Below are positions 39,613-49,905 of a stretch of 64,000 nt of DNA, one piece after another. Location of the stretch: NCBI GenBank assembly GCA_024345305.1, contig BRON01000016.1, forward strand, positions 930,001 through 994,000, written 5' to 3'. The notes under the pieces are model-generated. The model searched no databases, had not been told where the DNA came from, and saw only the letters and a program-made list of their open reading frames with translations. This DNA comes from Mrakia gelida (lineage: Eukaryota > Basidiomycota > Tremellomycetes > Cystofilobasidiales > Mrakiaceae). How positions within the stretch are numbered: the stretch's first letter is position 1; the number at the start of each line of letters is the position of its first letter. A program made the position numbers and the translations under genes.

Positions 39613-42600
39613 GACCGATACGAAGATCAACTCCCTCGCTCTCTCTGAGAGCGCTGAAACCACCGACCTCAAGAAGAGGGACGACGGAGAGGTCGCTCAC
39701 TTAGAACGGGGTGCGTCTCGATTCCCTTCGCCTTGACCTTCGACGGTCGAGTTCTGACCCAAAGACGCGGCTCTCCTCCCTCCTTAGGCAAGTTTCAACC
39801 CGGACTGGATGGAGTCGACGAGGAAATCGCCGAGTTCCAGGACTCCTCGATTGTTATCAATCCCGAGGAAAACAAGAGGTGAGCTCGTCCTCTTCTCGTT
39901 CGCTGGGCGGGCTCGCACACACCTCTCCCTTTTCAGCCCTCCCGTCTTACCTGAGCTGAACTCCTTCTTCTCGATCTGTCTTCCAGGCTCAAACGGATGG
40001 TAGACAAGCATGTTCTCGCCCTCATGCTGGGAGTGAGTTTTTCCCCTCTTGCTCATTCATTCATCTCGGTCGAACTTCTCGACTCGAACCGACTCGGCTG
40101 ACCGTCCGACCTCTCTCGTTCCTTCCGTCTCAGACATATTTCTGTCAATCCTTGGATAGTGAGTTCGATCAGCCAGCTTCGTATGATTCTCGCGATGACC
40201 TGCTGACCTTCGTTCTGGTTTTGCTCGGTTCTCGCAGAGGGAACTCTCAGTTTCGTGAGTCCACGCGGTTCTCCCCTTCGTTCGAGGTGAGCTCGTACTG
40301 ACAACGTCGGTCGTATGCTCTTCGGTATCATCAATTTAGGCTGTGAGTACATAGATGAGTTCGAAGACTTGAGCGGGGGGGAGCGTCGAGTCGAAGCTGA
40401 TCGTTCACCTTTTCCCGTCGTGCAGTCGATCATGGGGATTCGGACGGACGCGAAGCTCGTAGGGAATCAATGTGAGTCACTGAGATGTTTCGAGCAGTGG
40501 AGTCGAAGCTGACATGATCATCTTTTCCCCACAGATTCGTGGTTGACTGTGAGTGCTGGAGTCTCGAAGACGACGCGTCGTTGATGAAGACTGATCCTTC
40601 CCTTTCCCTTTCCCTGTCTCTCCTCTCCTGCAGACCTGTCTCTACCTCGCCGTCTTGGTCTGCGAGTTCCCTCAGAACTATCTTCTCCAACGTCTACCAG
40701 TGGCCAAGGTGAGTCAAGATGAGCGAAACCGCGAAGAAGGGGAAAAGCTCACGCAAGACGGTCGATTGAGATCTGAACTTCGTTTTCCCCTTTTCTTTCT
40801 CTCTCCAGTGGTTCGCTTTCAACATCGTCTCTTGGGGTATCGTCGTAGCTGCTTCGGCTGCCGCCAACAACTTCACCGGCCTCGTCATCCTTCGAACGCT
40901 CCTCGGAGTCTTCGAATGCTCCATCCAGCCCACCTTCATCATCCTCACGTCGATGTGGTACAAGAAGGAGGAACAGGCCGTGACAGTCTCCCTATGGTAC
41001 TGCATGAACGGCCTTCAAACGGCAGTAGGAGGGTGAGTGAATCGACTTCAGACGGCAGTAGGAGGGAGAGTGAAACCACCGAAGAAACGATGAAGGAAGA
41101 CGCCAACTGACTCGAACGCGACGCGCCTTTGCTTCATTCGCTCCTCCTCGTACAGATTGATCGCATATGGGTTCTACCACGTGCGTGGAGTCGCTGTCAA
41201 GAACTGGCAGCTTATGTACTTGGTGCTCGGCCTGATTACTGTCGCCGTGAGTTCGATCCTACAGCTCGAGTCGCGTCGAGGAGTTTTTCTCGTCGTTCGA
41301 GATCGTTCTGATGCGTCCTCCTTCTTTTCCAGTGGGGCGTCTTCGTCGGATACTGGCTTCCGGACTCTCCGATGAGAGCTGGTCGATTCTGGTCGCAGGA
41401 GGATCGAACCAAGATGGTCGAGCGAGTCAGGGAGAACGGAACTGGGTTCGCATCTTTTCGTCCTCGTCCAGAAGCTGTCGTCGTAGCCTGAGGCTGGTCA
41501 TGGGTAGGAAAAGTTCTCCCGACTTCGATCACTTCTGACACATCTCTCTCTCTCTCCCACAGAATCCAAAACAAGAAATGGAAGAAGGATCATGTCGTCG
41601 ACGCCCTCCTCGACCCTCAAGTTTGGGCTTTCGTTCTGATCCAGTTCGCCAACACCATCCCGACCGGAGGACTCGGAGCCTACAGTAACATCATCATCAG
41701 TCAGAACCTCGGCTTCTCAGTCCTCCAAGCCTACCTTCTCTCCATCGCTCAGGGCACGTGGCAGATCCTCGTTCTTCTCTCTGCTGCCTGGCTCGCAACG
41801 AAGACCAAACAGACTCTGCTCGTCATGATCGTGAGTTCTCACTTTCCTCTTTCTCACCTCCGATCCAAAAACGGAGAGCTAACGACAATTTCGTCCCGTT
41901 CCAGCTCTACACGATCCCCAACATCATCTCGGCCGTCTGCTTCCTCACGATCCCCAACAACAAGGATCACGCCGTCGTCCTCCTCATCATGTTCTACTTC
42001 ACGATTTGTGAGTTTGCTGGTCCGGATATCTAGAGGATTGGAGCAGCTGCGATGGAGAGGAGAGAGACTCCTCGATGATCCAAAGCTCGTCGCACGCGTC
42101 GTCCGCTGTTCGCTGACCCGTTCCTCTCTTTCCCCTCTCGATACCCAGTCTTCAACGCTCAGTCCTCTCTCTCTTTCTCGCTCCTCACGAGGAACGTCGG
42201 TGGCCAGGTGCGTTCAGAATTGTCCTCGATCTGCGCTCGTTCGCGATGCTGATTCCTCTTCTCTCCGTCGTTTTTTGTCCCCGCAGACCAAGAAGGCGGT
42301 CACTACTGCGCTTACCTTTATTGCCTGGTCGTGAGTAAACTTCACCAAACTCATCTTCTTCTCTCAAGTCCTCCGCTGACTCTCGCCTTCCCTCTCAAAA
42401 CAGTGCTGGAAACGCGTGAGTCGATCGAACGCGTCTGCTGTCCCCCCTCCTCTCGCCTCTTTCGCTGACCGCTGTTTCGTCCATTACCTTTCTTTGGCAG
42501 CATCGGACCTCAAGGTACGTAGAGCTAGAGTGCAAAGCTTCGTCCTCGCCTCGAAACGACTCGCTGACCTTCGTTCCCCTCTCCTCCCTCGACCTCCTCG

Positions 42601-43047
42601 TTCGCCATCCAGTCTTCCAAGCCAAAGACGCGCCTCTCTACCGAAACGCCTTCGCCGCCCAGCTCGGATGCTACTGCTTCTCCATCCTCCTCTTCGTCTT
42701 CCTGCGACTGTACTACATGCGAAAGAATCTGGTGAGTTCGAATCGAAGTCGACGTCGAGCTCTTCTCTTTTGCTGAATTCCCTTCTTCGTTTTCTGCATC
42801 AGGTCAAACGACGAGCTACCGCTTTGGCGAAGGGACTGAGCGAGACTGCCGATCAGGAAAGGATCGACGAGGAGCGAACCCATCTCAACGCTTTCAGCGA
42901 TTTGACGGACCGACAGAACAGTGAGTGCTTTCCTCGCTCGACGCGTCGTGTAGGTCGCGATGGGAGGAGCTGATCGCTCGACTTGGGTGCTGACGAGCTT
43001 TCTATGTCGTTTTTTCGTCTCCAGGCGAATTCAGATACTCTTACTAA
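39613..43047 (+). CDS. MFS transporter, allantoate-permease (Dal5) family
   Basis: A 12-TM carrier for small organic acids or ureides. The N terminus is hydrophilic (DTKINSLALSESAETT). TM1 region LALMLGTYFCQSLDKGTLSF, then SIMGIRTDAKLVGNQYSW, LAVLVCEFPQNYLLQRLPVA, GLVILRTLLGVFECSIQPTF (signature loop), SMWYKKEEQAVTVSLWYCMN, VKNWQLMYLVLGLITVAWGV, central loop SQEDRTKMVERVRENGTGIQ, QVWAFVLIQFANTIPTGGLG, LSIAQGTWQILVLLSAAWLA and the C-terminal YCFSILLFVFLRLYYMRKNL. Stop TAA 43045-43047. The gene is extremely fragmented: exons of 25 nt (40134-40158), 17 nt (40238-40254), apparently 3 nt (40340-40342), 14 nt (40535-40548), 12 nt (42404-42415) and 14 nt (42501-42514). The donor after AVGG at 41032 has a degenerate duplicate in the intron. 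Substrate not determinable. Confidence 0.88.
40340..40342 (+). other. predicted 3-nt exon (GCT) of the Dal5-family gene
   Basis: GCT is flanked by TTTAG and GTGAGTAC. The neighbouring exons end ...CTCAGTTTC and begin TCGATCATG, both in phase 0. With GCT the product reads GTLSFASIMGI, the usual Dal5-family form as I remember it; without it one residue is missing but the frame holds. Confidence 0.55.
41013..41074 (+). repeat. tandem duplication of an exon end with its splice donor
   Basis: Two 29-nt copies (41013-41041 and 41046-41074) match at 27 of 29 positions. The first spans the exon end and the functional GTGAGT. The second lies inside the intron with GT changed to GA and one further A-to-G change. 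Confidence 0.85.
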
Positions 43048-43384
43048 ACGATCTTGGTGTCATGGGGAGGGAATGAGAAGGAGGAGGGGAGGGAGCGTCG
43101 GTCGTTGTTCATCTCGTTACTGTATCTCACCGATTAATTTTCCTTACGATCTAGTTCTTTACGAATCATCTCTCGGATCTATATCTAATGTTCTCGTACG
43201 TCCCAATCAAACCTCGCCTTCGCGTCAAGTACAGAAAACCAACAGCGGACCCAAACCCAGGCTCACCTCTTCCCCTCGCTCGAAAGCGTCGAGCTTTCCT
43301 CCTCACGACCTCGACCTCCTTCCCTCCTCCCCTTCTCCTTTCCCTTCCCATCCACCCTTCCCGGTCCTCTCCCTCTTCTCGGTC
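43048..43384. promoter_or_regulatory. intergenic region upstream of PRP46
   Basis: 337 bp between tandem plus-strand genes. AT-richer sequence at 43,130-43,200 (TAATTTTCCTTACG) is a plausible terminator of the upstream gene, and pyrimidine-rich sequence at 43,270-43,380 a plausible core promoter/5' UTR for PRP46. Confidence 0.45.
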
Positions 43385-46154
43385 ATGTCTAGCTCCGTCA
43401 CCCCTCCTCCCCCATCAGCAGACCTGTCTTCGTCCGTTGACGAAGTAGTAGCAGCAGGCGAACTCGGAGAGTCTTCTTCGACCTCGACCTCAACTCCTTC
43501 CCTTCCCCCTCTGATCGACCTCCTCCGTAAATCAGTCAAGCGAACACGGACAGTGTATCTCTCGGAAGTTTCCAACGCAGCTCCTGTGGATGAGGCGTCG
43601 TGAGTTCCATCCATCTCTAAACAAGTCGAGAGAGAGGAGCGAGGAGAAGGGAAGGGAAGGAGGCGAACGAACGACCTGGGGATCTGACCTTTTCGCTTCT
43701 CGTCTCGTAGATCCAAGGCCGCTCTTCTCTCGAAACTTGCGGACGAATACAAGGATTCTCAGACTCTTCCTCCTTCTCTGGCTGCGAACGTTGGACCCAA
43801 GAAGCCTAGGGTTGCCGACGGAGGATCGGACAGGACGGGCTTGATGATTGAGGATGTCCAGAGGGAGGTCAAGGGAGCTGATGGGTGAGTCTCGAGCCTT
43901 TCTCTCTATGTCTCTGCATGGACTGTAGGGGTGAGAGCTAGCTGGTGCATATATGTGCGAGGGGATGGGCTGGATGGTGGCGAAGAAGGGGAGGGTGAGC
44001 TCGAGAGAGGGAAGGAGGATCGAAGCACCTCGCATCGTCTTCCTCCTTCCTGTCCCCTTCCATTCGTCGCCTCGACCCAGGGCGATCTACGTTTCTTCCT
44101 CGGACCACGTACTAACTATCTTACTCTTCTCTCGCGTTCCAGATCCTCAACACCGAACCAGTCCCTGGTCTCATACCGTCACCAGGTCGGATACGCCGCT
44201 CAAGGAGGAGCCGCGTCTTCGTCCCTCTCCCAGCAACTCATGAAGCGAAAGGAGGCTCGAGACGTCAAGCCAGAGTACCATCCTCAGTGTCAGTATCATC
44301 TTTCGTTCATACTCGTTTCGTCTCTTTTGGCCCGAGGTCAACTTCGCTCTCGCTCTCGTCTCGTCGAGCTGACCCGACCTCCTTCCCTTCTTCCTTCACC
44401 TCCCTCCCTCTTCCCTCTCCTCCTCTTCGCACTACTACAGGGAAGCTCTCTCGAGTCATCTCAGGTCACCTCGGATGGGTTCGAGCCGTCGCCGTCGAGC
44501 CTGGAAACCAGTGGTTCGCTACGGGAGCTGGAGATCGTGTCATCAAGGTCTGGGATCTGGCGAGTGGAGAGCTCAAGGTGTCGTTGACGGGTCACATCTC
44601 GACCGTGAGAGGGCTGGCCGTCAGTCCGAGACATCCGTACTTGTTCAGTGCTGGAGAGGATAAGGTGAGTAGCTTGTTTATGTTTAAGGCGTGGAGGAGG
44701 GCTGGGTGGATGAGGTGTTGAGGTGGGGAAGTGAAGGATGAGGGAAGGAGTCGAGCTGACCTCTCGTCTTGTTTCGGTGGTGCTCGTAGATGGTGAAATG
44801 TTGGGATCTCGAGACGAACAAGGTCATCCGACACTACCACGGTCATCTCTCTGGTATCTACAGCATGGAGTACGTTCGAGCATTCCTCTCTCCCTCCTTC
44901 GTTCGAGCTCACTCGCTGAGCTCCTTCGACTCGTCCTCCTTGCTGACGTCGTTCCCTCTTTCGCTTCATCTTCCCTCAGTCTTCACCCCACGCTCGATGT
45001 TCTCGTTACCGCCGGTCGAGATGCCACCGCTCGAGTACGTTCGGCTGCCATCCTCCTCCACCTCCCTCCTTCGCGAGCTCGACAGCTGATCGCGTCTCTC
45101 TCCCCTCTCTTCCCTCTAGGTCTGGGACATGCGAACCAAGGCGCAGATTCACGCTCTGACTGGACACACCGGAACTATCGCCTCCGTCAAGTGTCAAGAG
45201 TCCGATCCTCAGATCATCACTGGATCGATGGACTCGACGATTCGGTTCGTCCCGCCCACCTCGTCTCTTCCTCTCGTCCCACCTCAGGAGCTCGAAACTG
45301 ACTGCTTATCCACTACCTTGCCTTCCCAGACTTTGGGATCTCGCAGCCGGAAAGACCATGACCACCCTCACCCACCACAAGAAGAGTGTTCGAGCTCTCG
45401 CCATCCACCCCATCGAGTACTCGTTCGCGTCCGGAAGTGCTGGTGGAAACAAGTGAGTCGCTCTTCTTCTCTTTCCCACATACTCGAACGTCTTCTGTGG
45501 CGTCTCTTTGGTCCTTCTTTGCCTCGGACGCGTCGACCCTCCTCGCTGACCCTCCCTCTCCTCCCCTCCCGTCTTCGTTTTTCCTTCCCTCGCAGCATCA
45601 AAAAGTGGAAGTGCCCCGAAGGAACCTTCGTTCACAACTTCTCGGGTCACGACGCTATCATCAACACCATGAGCGTGAACGAGGAGGGTGTCATGTTCTC
45701 GGGAGGTTCGTCTAGTCCTTCCCTCCCCCTCTCGACCTTCCCTCGAAACGAAACTGACTCGTCTCGTCTCGTACGCCTTTTTTTTCGATTAGCCGACAAC
45801 GGAACCGTCACGATGTGGGATTACGCGACTGGAAAGCCCTTCCAGCACATCGTCGACGTTCCTCAGCCTGGATCGTTGGACGCTGAGAGCGGTATTTTCT
45901 GGTGCGTTTCCTTTCGTTTCGCTGCCTACCCTTCCTCCTTCGAGAGCACCTCACTGACTGTCACTTCGCCTTCGTCACCCACAGCTCGACGTTCGACAAG
46001 ACCGGAACGAGGCTCATCACTGGTGGAGCCGACAAGACGATCAAGGTCCGTTGCTCGTTGTTCTTTATTCGTTCTCGTCTCGAACTCGTGAACGCGACGC
46101 TGACCCCCTCTTCACCCTTTTTGTTTCTCACAGATCTACTCCGAGCAGGGTTAA
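43385..46154 (+). CDS. PRP46: pre-mRNA splicing WD40 protein PRP46/PLRG1
   Basis: Component of the Prp19-associated (NineTeen) complex in the spliceosome, nuclear. The N-terminal ~190 residues are low-complexity then carry [16 protein letters not shown] and [20 protein letters not shown]. Seven WD40 repeats follow, with exact family wording: [159 protein letters not shown] and [20 protein letters not shown]. The last exon gives IYSEQG and TAA 46152-46154. All exons join with GT...AG ends and CTGAC-type branch sites. Tandem with the Dal5-family gene, convergent with the SANT-like gene. Confidence 0.94.
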
Positions 46155-46549
46155 ACTGCTCTCAGTTGTCTGGGGCTTCAGGTCAGGGAGGGGTGGTTCG
46201 TTCGAGGGGAGGAGAGGTTCTTTCTTATCCATGGTTTTGCCTCTGCAGCCACGACGACCGAAGAAGGGAAAGCATAGATCGTGAACGATGGAAGGGGCTG
46301 AGATCGTGAGAACGTGCGTTGAGAAAGTAAGGAGAGGGAAGAAGCAGAGCGAGAAAAGGTCGACGCGTCGACGGTAGGAAGAAGATGAGAAGAAAGCAAG
46401 AGAGTCGACGCGACTATCAGGATCCGAATCCGGAAGGAGATAGATGCGAGGCAAGATAAGACTACAGGCGAGGAACCTTGAGCGAGAAAGACGACGAACG
46501 ACGAACGAAAGCACAGCAAACCCAGACCCCTCCTGCCCATCTCCCCACA
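46155..46549. other. convergent 3' flanks
   Basis: 395 bp between the 3' ends of PRP46 and the SANT-like gene. Contains a 12-bp palindrome GTCGACGCGTCGAC (46,360-46,373). No gene seen. Confidence 0.5.
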
Positions 46550-48861
46550 TCACTCCTCCTTCCCACCCTCCACCAGATCCTTATAAACCGCCCTCAGCGT
46601 CTTCCTCCACCTCTCCTTCACTCCTCCCAAACTCCTCCCCTTGAACCCCCTCGCCTCGTGCTTCTCCAACACCGTGTCCCAAGGGATCATACCGAGGGAC
46701 TCGATGAGCGAGAGGATGATTGAGGAGTCTTCGGAGGGGGTGTAGTTGGATTTGGAGGATTGCGTTGAGGTGTTCGTGGGTTTGGCTTTGGGTTTGGTGG
46801 AGGAGGAGGGAAGGGAAAGGGAGGCGATGGGAGGGGTGGGAGGGGGCCATTGGGAATGCTGGCAAATTCAAGGAGGAACAGATCAGCTCTTGGTCGAGCT
46901 TGAGTACATACTCGTGCATGACCCACTCCATCTCGAGAAGATAAAGAACTGAGCTCAGACTCACTCTGTTGATCTTGCCGCCCTTGTCCTTCTTCGTCTT
47001 TCCATTCCCACCACCCCTCCCCTTCGTGCCCACGTCCGTCTTCCTCCTCTTCCCAACCTTAGCATCCGCCTCGCTCCCACTCTCACTCTCCTGCTCTTCG
47101 TCCTCCTCGTCCGAAGACTCTCGAGCTCTCTTCTTCCCCTTCCCCTTCGACGACACAGAAGAGCTCTTCTCCTCCCTCCTCTTCTTGATCCTCTCTCCAA
47201 CACCAACGACCGCCACCGTCTTCACCTTCTTCGGTCCTCGTCCCTTGGGATCGAAGGCTCGTTCTCCTGACGCGACTCCCTTCCCTTTGCCCTTCGACTT
47301 CGACGCGACGGTCTTCTTCTTCCTCCTCGAAGCAGCTGATCGGGTTCCGTTCGTCGAGTCCGAAGCAGGCCCGTCTCCTCCGTCGACGTCAGCAGCGTCC
47401 TCGTCCTCGTCGGCGGAAGAGAGTTCGGACAAGGAAGACGAATCCTCCCCATCCTCTCCCTCGTCTCCTCCAGCAGCCGGCTCGAGTTCTCCTTTGTTGG
47501 GCGAGATGAGAGCCGAGAGAGGGGAGGACGAGAAGAGCTGAACGGGTTGTTGAGGTCGAGGGGCGAGTTGGATGAGGCTCGTTTGGGAAGATGCTCTGCT
47601 GGCTGCTGCTGTTGCTGGTGAAGGAGATCGAGGATGAGGAGAGTGGTGGTTCAAAAGTCGACGAGCGGGAGGACTGGATGTGATGGCTTGGGTGATGACG
47701 GAGGAGGACGAGGGAGAAGCGTTCGTCCTAGGTTTTGAGGAGGAGGCGATAGCGTTTCGAGGAGGAGAGGAGGAGGAAGCGAGGAAGCGGAAGGTGCTGG
47801 TGTCGACGTCGGCGGTGGAGGGTTTCGAGGAGGACGCGACGGCGTTGGATGCTGCAGGAGGAGGGGATGAAGCGAGGTATCGGATGACAGAGGCGGGAGG
47901 AGAATGAGGGATAGAGTCTTGAGTGGAACGGGTTTGGGAGTCGAGGGGGGAGTGGGGAGCCTGGGGGATGAGGAGGGGAGGGAGAGGAGGGTTAGTTTCG
48001 ACGCGTCGATCCTCGGCGAACGCGGTAGAGAGAGAGAGAGGCAGAGAAGAGACTCACTGGAACGGTAGTTCGTTGTCTGACTCTGGTTCTGACCCTTGGC
48101 TTCATCGCTGGGATCCCGACCTCGACGTCTGCCTCCTGTGAAGTGCTCTCGTTCGACTCGGACGCGGGCTCGACGGGTTCGTTCTCGATCCTCGCTTCCT
48201 CGAGAGTTCGTTTGGCAGGTGAGGAAGGGACCGAAGGAGGAGTTTGAGGCGGGTTGTCCTCGGCTGGAGATCTCGGGGGAGGAGTGAGAGGAAGCTGGGA
48301 GGTGGAGGGAGAGCGGGAAGATCAGCATGTACTCGCTTCTCGCTGGTCGAAGAGGACTCCAGGAGAAGGCAGGAGGAAGACGACTCACCTGAGAAAGAGG
48401 TAGGATAGCTTGAGGAAGAGAGAGATTCGAGCTCGACTTGGTTCGAGAGAGAGGGAAGGGTCTTGAGGGACGAGCGTGGGATTGAGAGTGGGTACGTCGA
48501 AGGGAGGGAAGAGCGACTCGGTAGGTGAGGCGTCGAGCGACGAAGGGTTTCGAGGGAGGGGCGATTCCGTCAACCTATTCCAAGACAATGAGGTACAATC
48601 AGCGCCACTTCCTTCGAATCAAGATCATCCCCGAGCGCATACAAGAAGGACGAGGAGAGAGGGACTCACCTCTTGTTCGCCGTCGAGCTCACCACCGAGT
48701 CCTTCTTCGGCCTCCTCCATCTCCCTCATATCCTCATCCGAGACGTACGACTCCCCATCGGCATCCTCATCTGTGATTTCGTAGTTCCAGTTTGCCGTTT
48801 TGGTTCGTTCGAGGACGAAGGAGGGGAAGCGGGAAGAGCGTCGAGACAGGGTGCGGGACAT
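46550..48861 (-). CDS. nuclear low-complexity protein with C-terminal Myb/SANT-like domain
   Basis: The start MSRTLSRRSSRFPSFV is followed by acidic ITDEDADGESYVSDED and a long Ser/Pro-rich disordered region. The middle (about 46,980-47,500) is a mixed-charge block with KKKTVASKSKGKGKG and several other Lys/Arg clusters that would serve as nuclear-localisation signals. The final exon, after an intron ending near 46,856, gives PSEDSSIILSLIESLGMIPW, VLEKHEARGFKGRSLGGVKE and RWRKTLRAVYKDLVE: an alpha-helical unit with the Trp spacing of a Myb/SANT-like domain. Stop TGA 46550-46552. Probably a DNA- or chromatin-associated protein; the specific role is not recognised. The first intron borders near 48,385-48,670 are plausible but not all phases were checked. 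Confidence 0.65.
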
Positions 48862-49329
48862 GGTCGATGGTCGAGGAGCGAGAGGAAGGGGGGGATGGCG
48901 AGGAGGAGTGGAGATCGATAGAAGGGAGAGGGTCGAAAGCTGACGATCTACAGCTGGGAGAGTGAAACAGAGGAGGGAGGAGGGAGGGAGTCAGCGAAGG
49001 AGAGATGGACGGAGAGAGGGAGCGAGGGAGGGAAGGAGAAGTGGTGAGGAGGTCGAGCTCATTCCTGGGGCCCTTCGAGGTCTTTTGCGCTCGAAAAACC
49101 TGCTGGGAGCATATACTAACCTTCTGGGAGTGTTGAGGTCGAAGTTCCAGAGCTCTGGTGAACTTTACCTTGGAGGAGATGGCCGTCGAGAGGGGGAAGA
49201 CGAGTGAGCTTGATCTTTGCCTTTCGAGGAGGAGGGACCGCTGCTACGGGCTCTCAACGACCAGCAACTTTTCCGGGACTCATTTTTGGCCTCCCATGGC
49301 CTACCTTAGATTCTACTATCGCTCCCCAT
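48862..49329. promoter_or_regulatory. upstream region of the SANT-like gene
   Basis: 468 bp between the minus-strand SANT-like gene and the degraded MYND locus. Purine-rich on the plus strand near 48,960-49,060, i.e. pyrimidine-rich in the sense of the SANT-like gene. No gene called. Confidence 0.4.
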
Positions 49330-49905
49330 CAAACTAAATTCTCTCTCGACTCGCTCCAAGCTCTCTCTGAGCTCTTCTCCCTCCCTCCCATCCAAGCTCG
49401 CACCTTCTCCTCCCCACCCTCCCTCCCTTCCCGTTCTCTCCAAGGCTGCCGCACCCAAATCTACTGCTCTTCAGACTGCCGAAAACTCGAATAGAAGACC
49501 GAGAAACCCCGCTGCAAAGCCATCCAAGCAGGAAGACTTGATGCTCTCTGGAACGGAAGACTCGATCCTGTCGGTGAGCTCGCTCTCCCCGTCCTCCCTC
49601 CCTCGCTCTCGTCCCTCGAGCTCACCCCTTGCGCGTGAACAGCTCGGCCAATGGACAGGTAAGTAGGCATCCAACCTCCAGGAAGCGCTGATCCACGCTC
49701 TGGCACTCGTGGTTGTGTAGAATCGTAGGAAACTGGTGAGGTTATCGAGCTTCGTCCTGAGAGAGTCAGACGAGACGCGTCGAGCTGAAGGGAGTTTTTG
49801 GGAGGCGGTGAGGCGGGTTGGGGACAGCGCGTTGTTCTGCGAAGACTTCTTGTTGGTCTTCCGAGTGGATAAGAAGAGCAAGTGCAGAGGTGGTGGGGAA
49901 AAAGC
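49330..49905 (+). pseudogene. decayed MYND-finger gene
   Basis: A MYND second half is readable at 49,460-49,520: IYCSSDCRKLE, then TAG (49492-49494), then KTEKPRCKAIQAGRLDALWN. In an intact finger the TAG position is the conserved Trp and the following Glu would be His, so two core residues are lost. Downstream, intron-like segments (GTGAGC at 49,574 to CAG 49,639; GTAAGT at 49,661) keep an LGQWT exon, and a further piece reads EALIHALALVVV, TAG (49718-49720), NRRKLVRLSSFVLRESDE in the same frame. The first cysteine pair of the finger was not found. Two in-frame stops plus substituted ligands argue for a pseudogene. Another MYND gene at 18,537 shows the intact form. Confidence 0.5.

Noticed and set aside
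49440..49720. RIP-type hypermutation as cause of the TAG codons in the MYND pseudogene
   Set aside because: RIP in related lineages favours C-to-T at TpCpG or CpA; the changes here would be in a CCA context on the other strand and the surrounding sequence is not AT-enriched.
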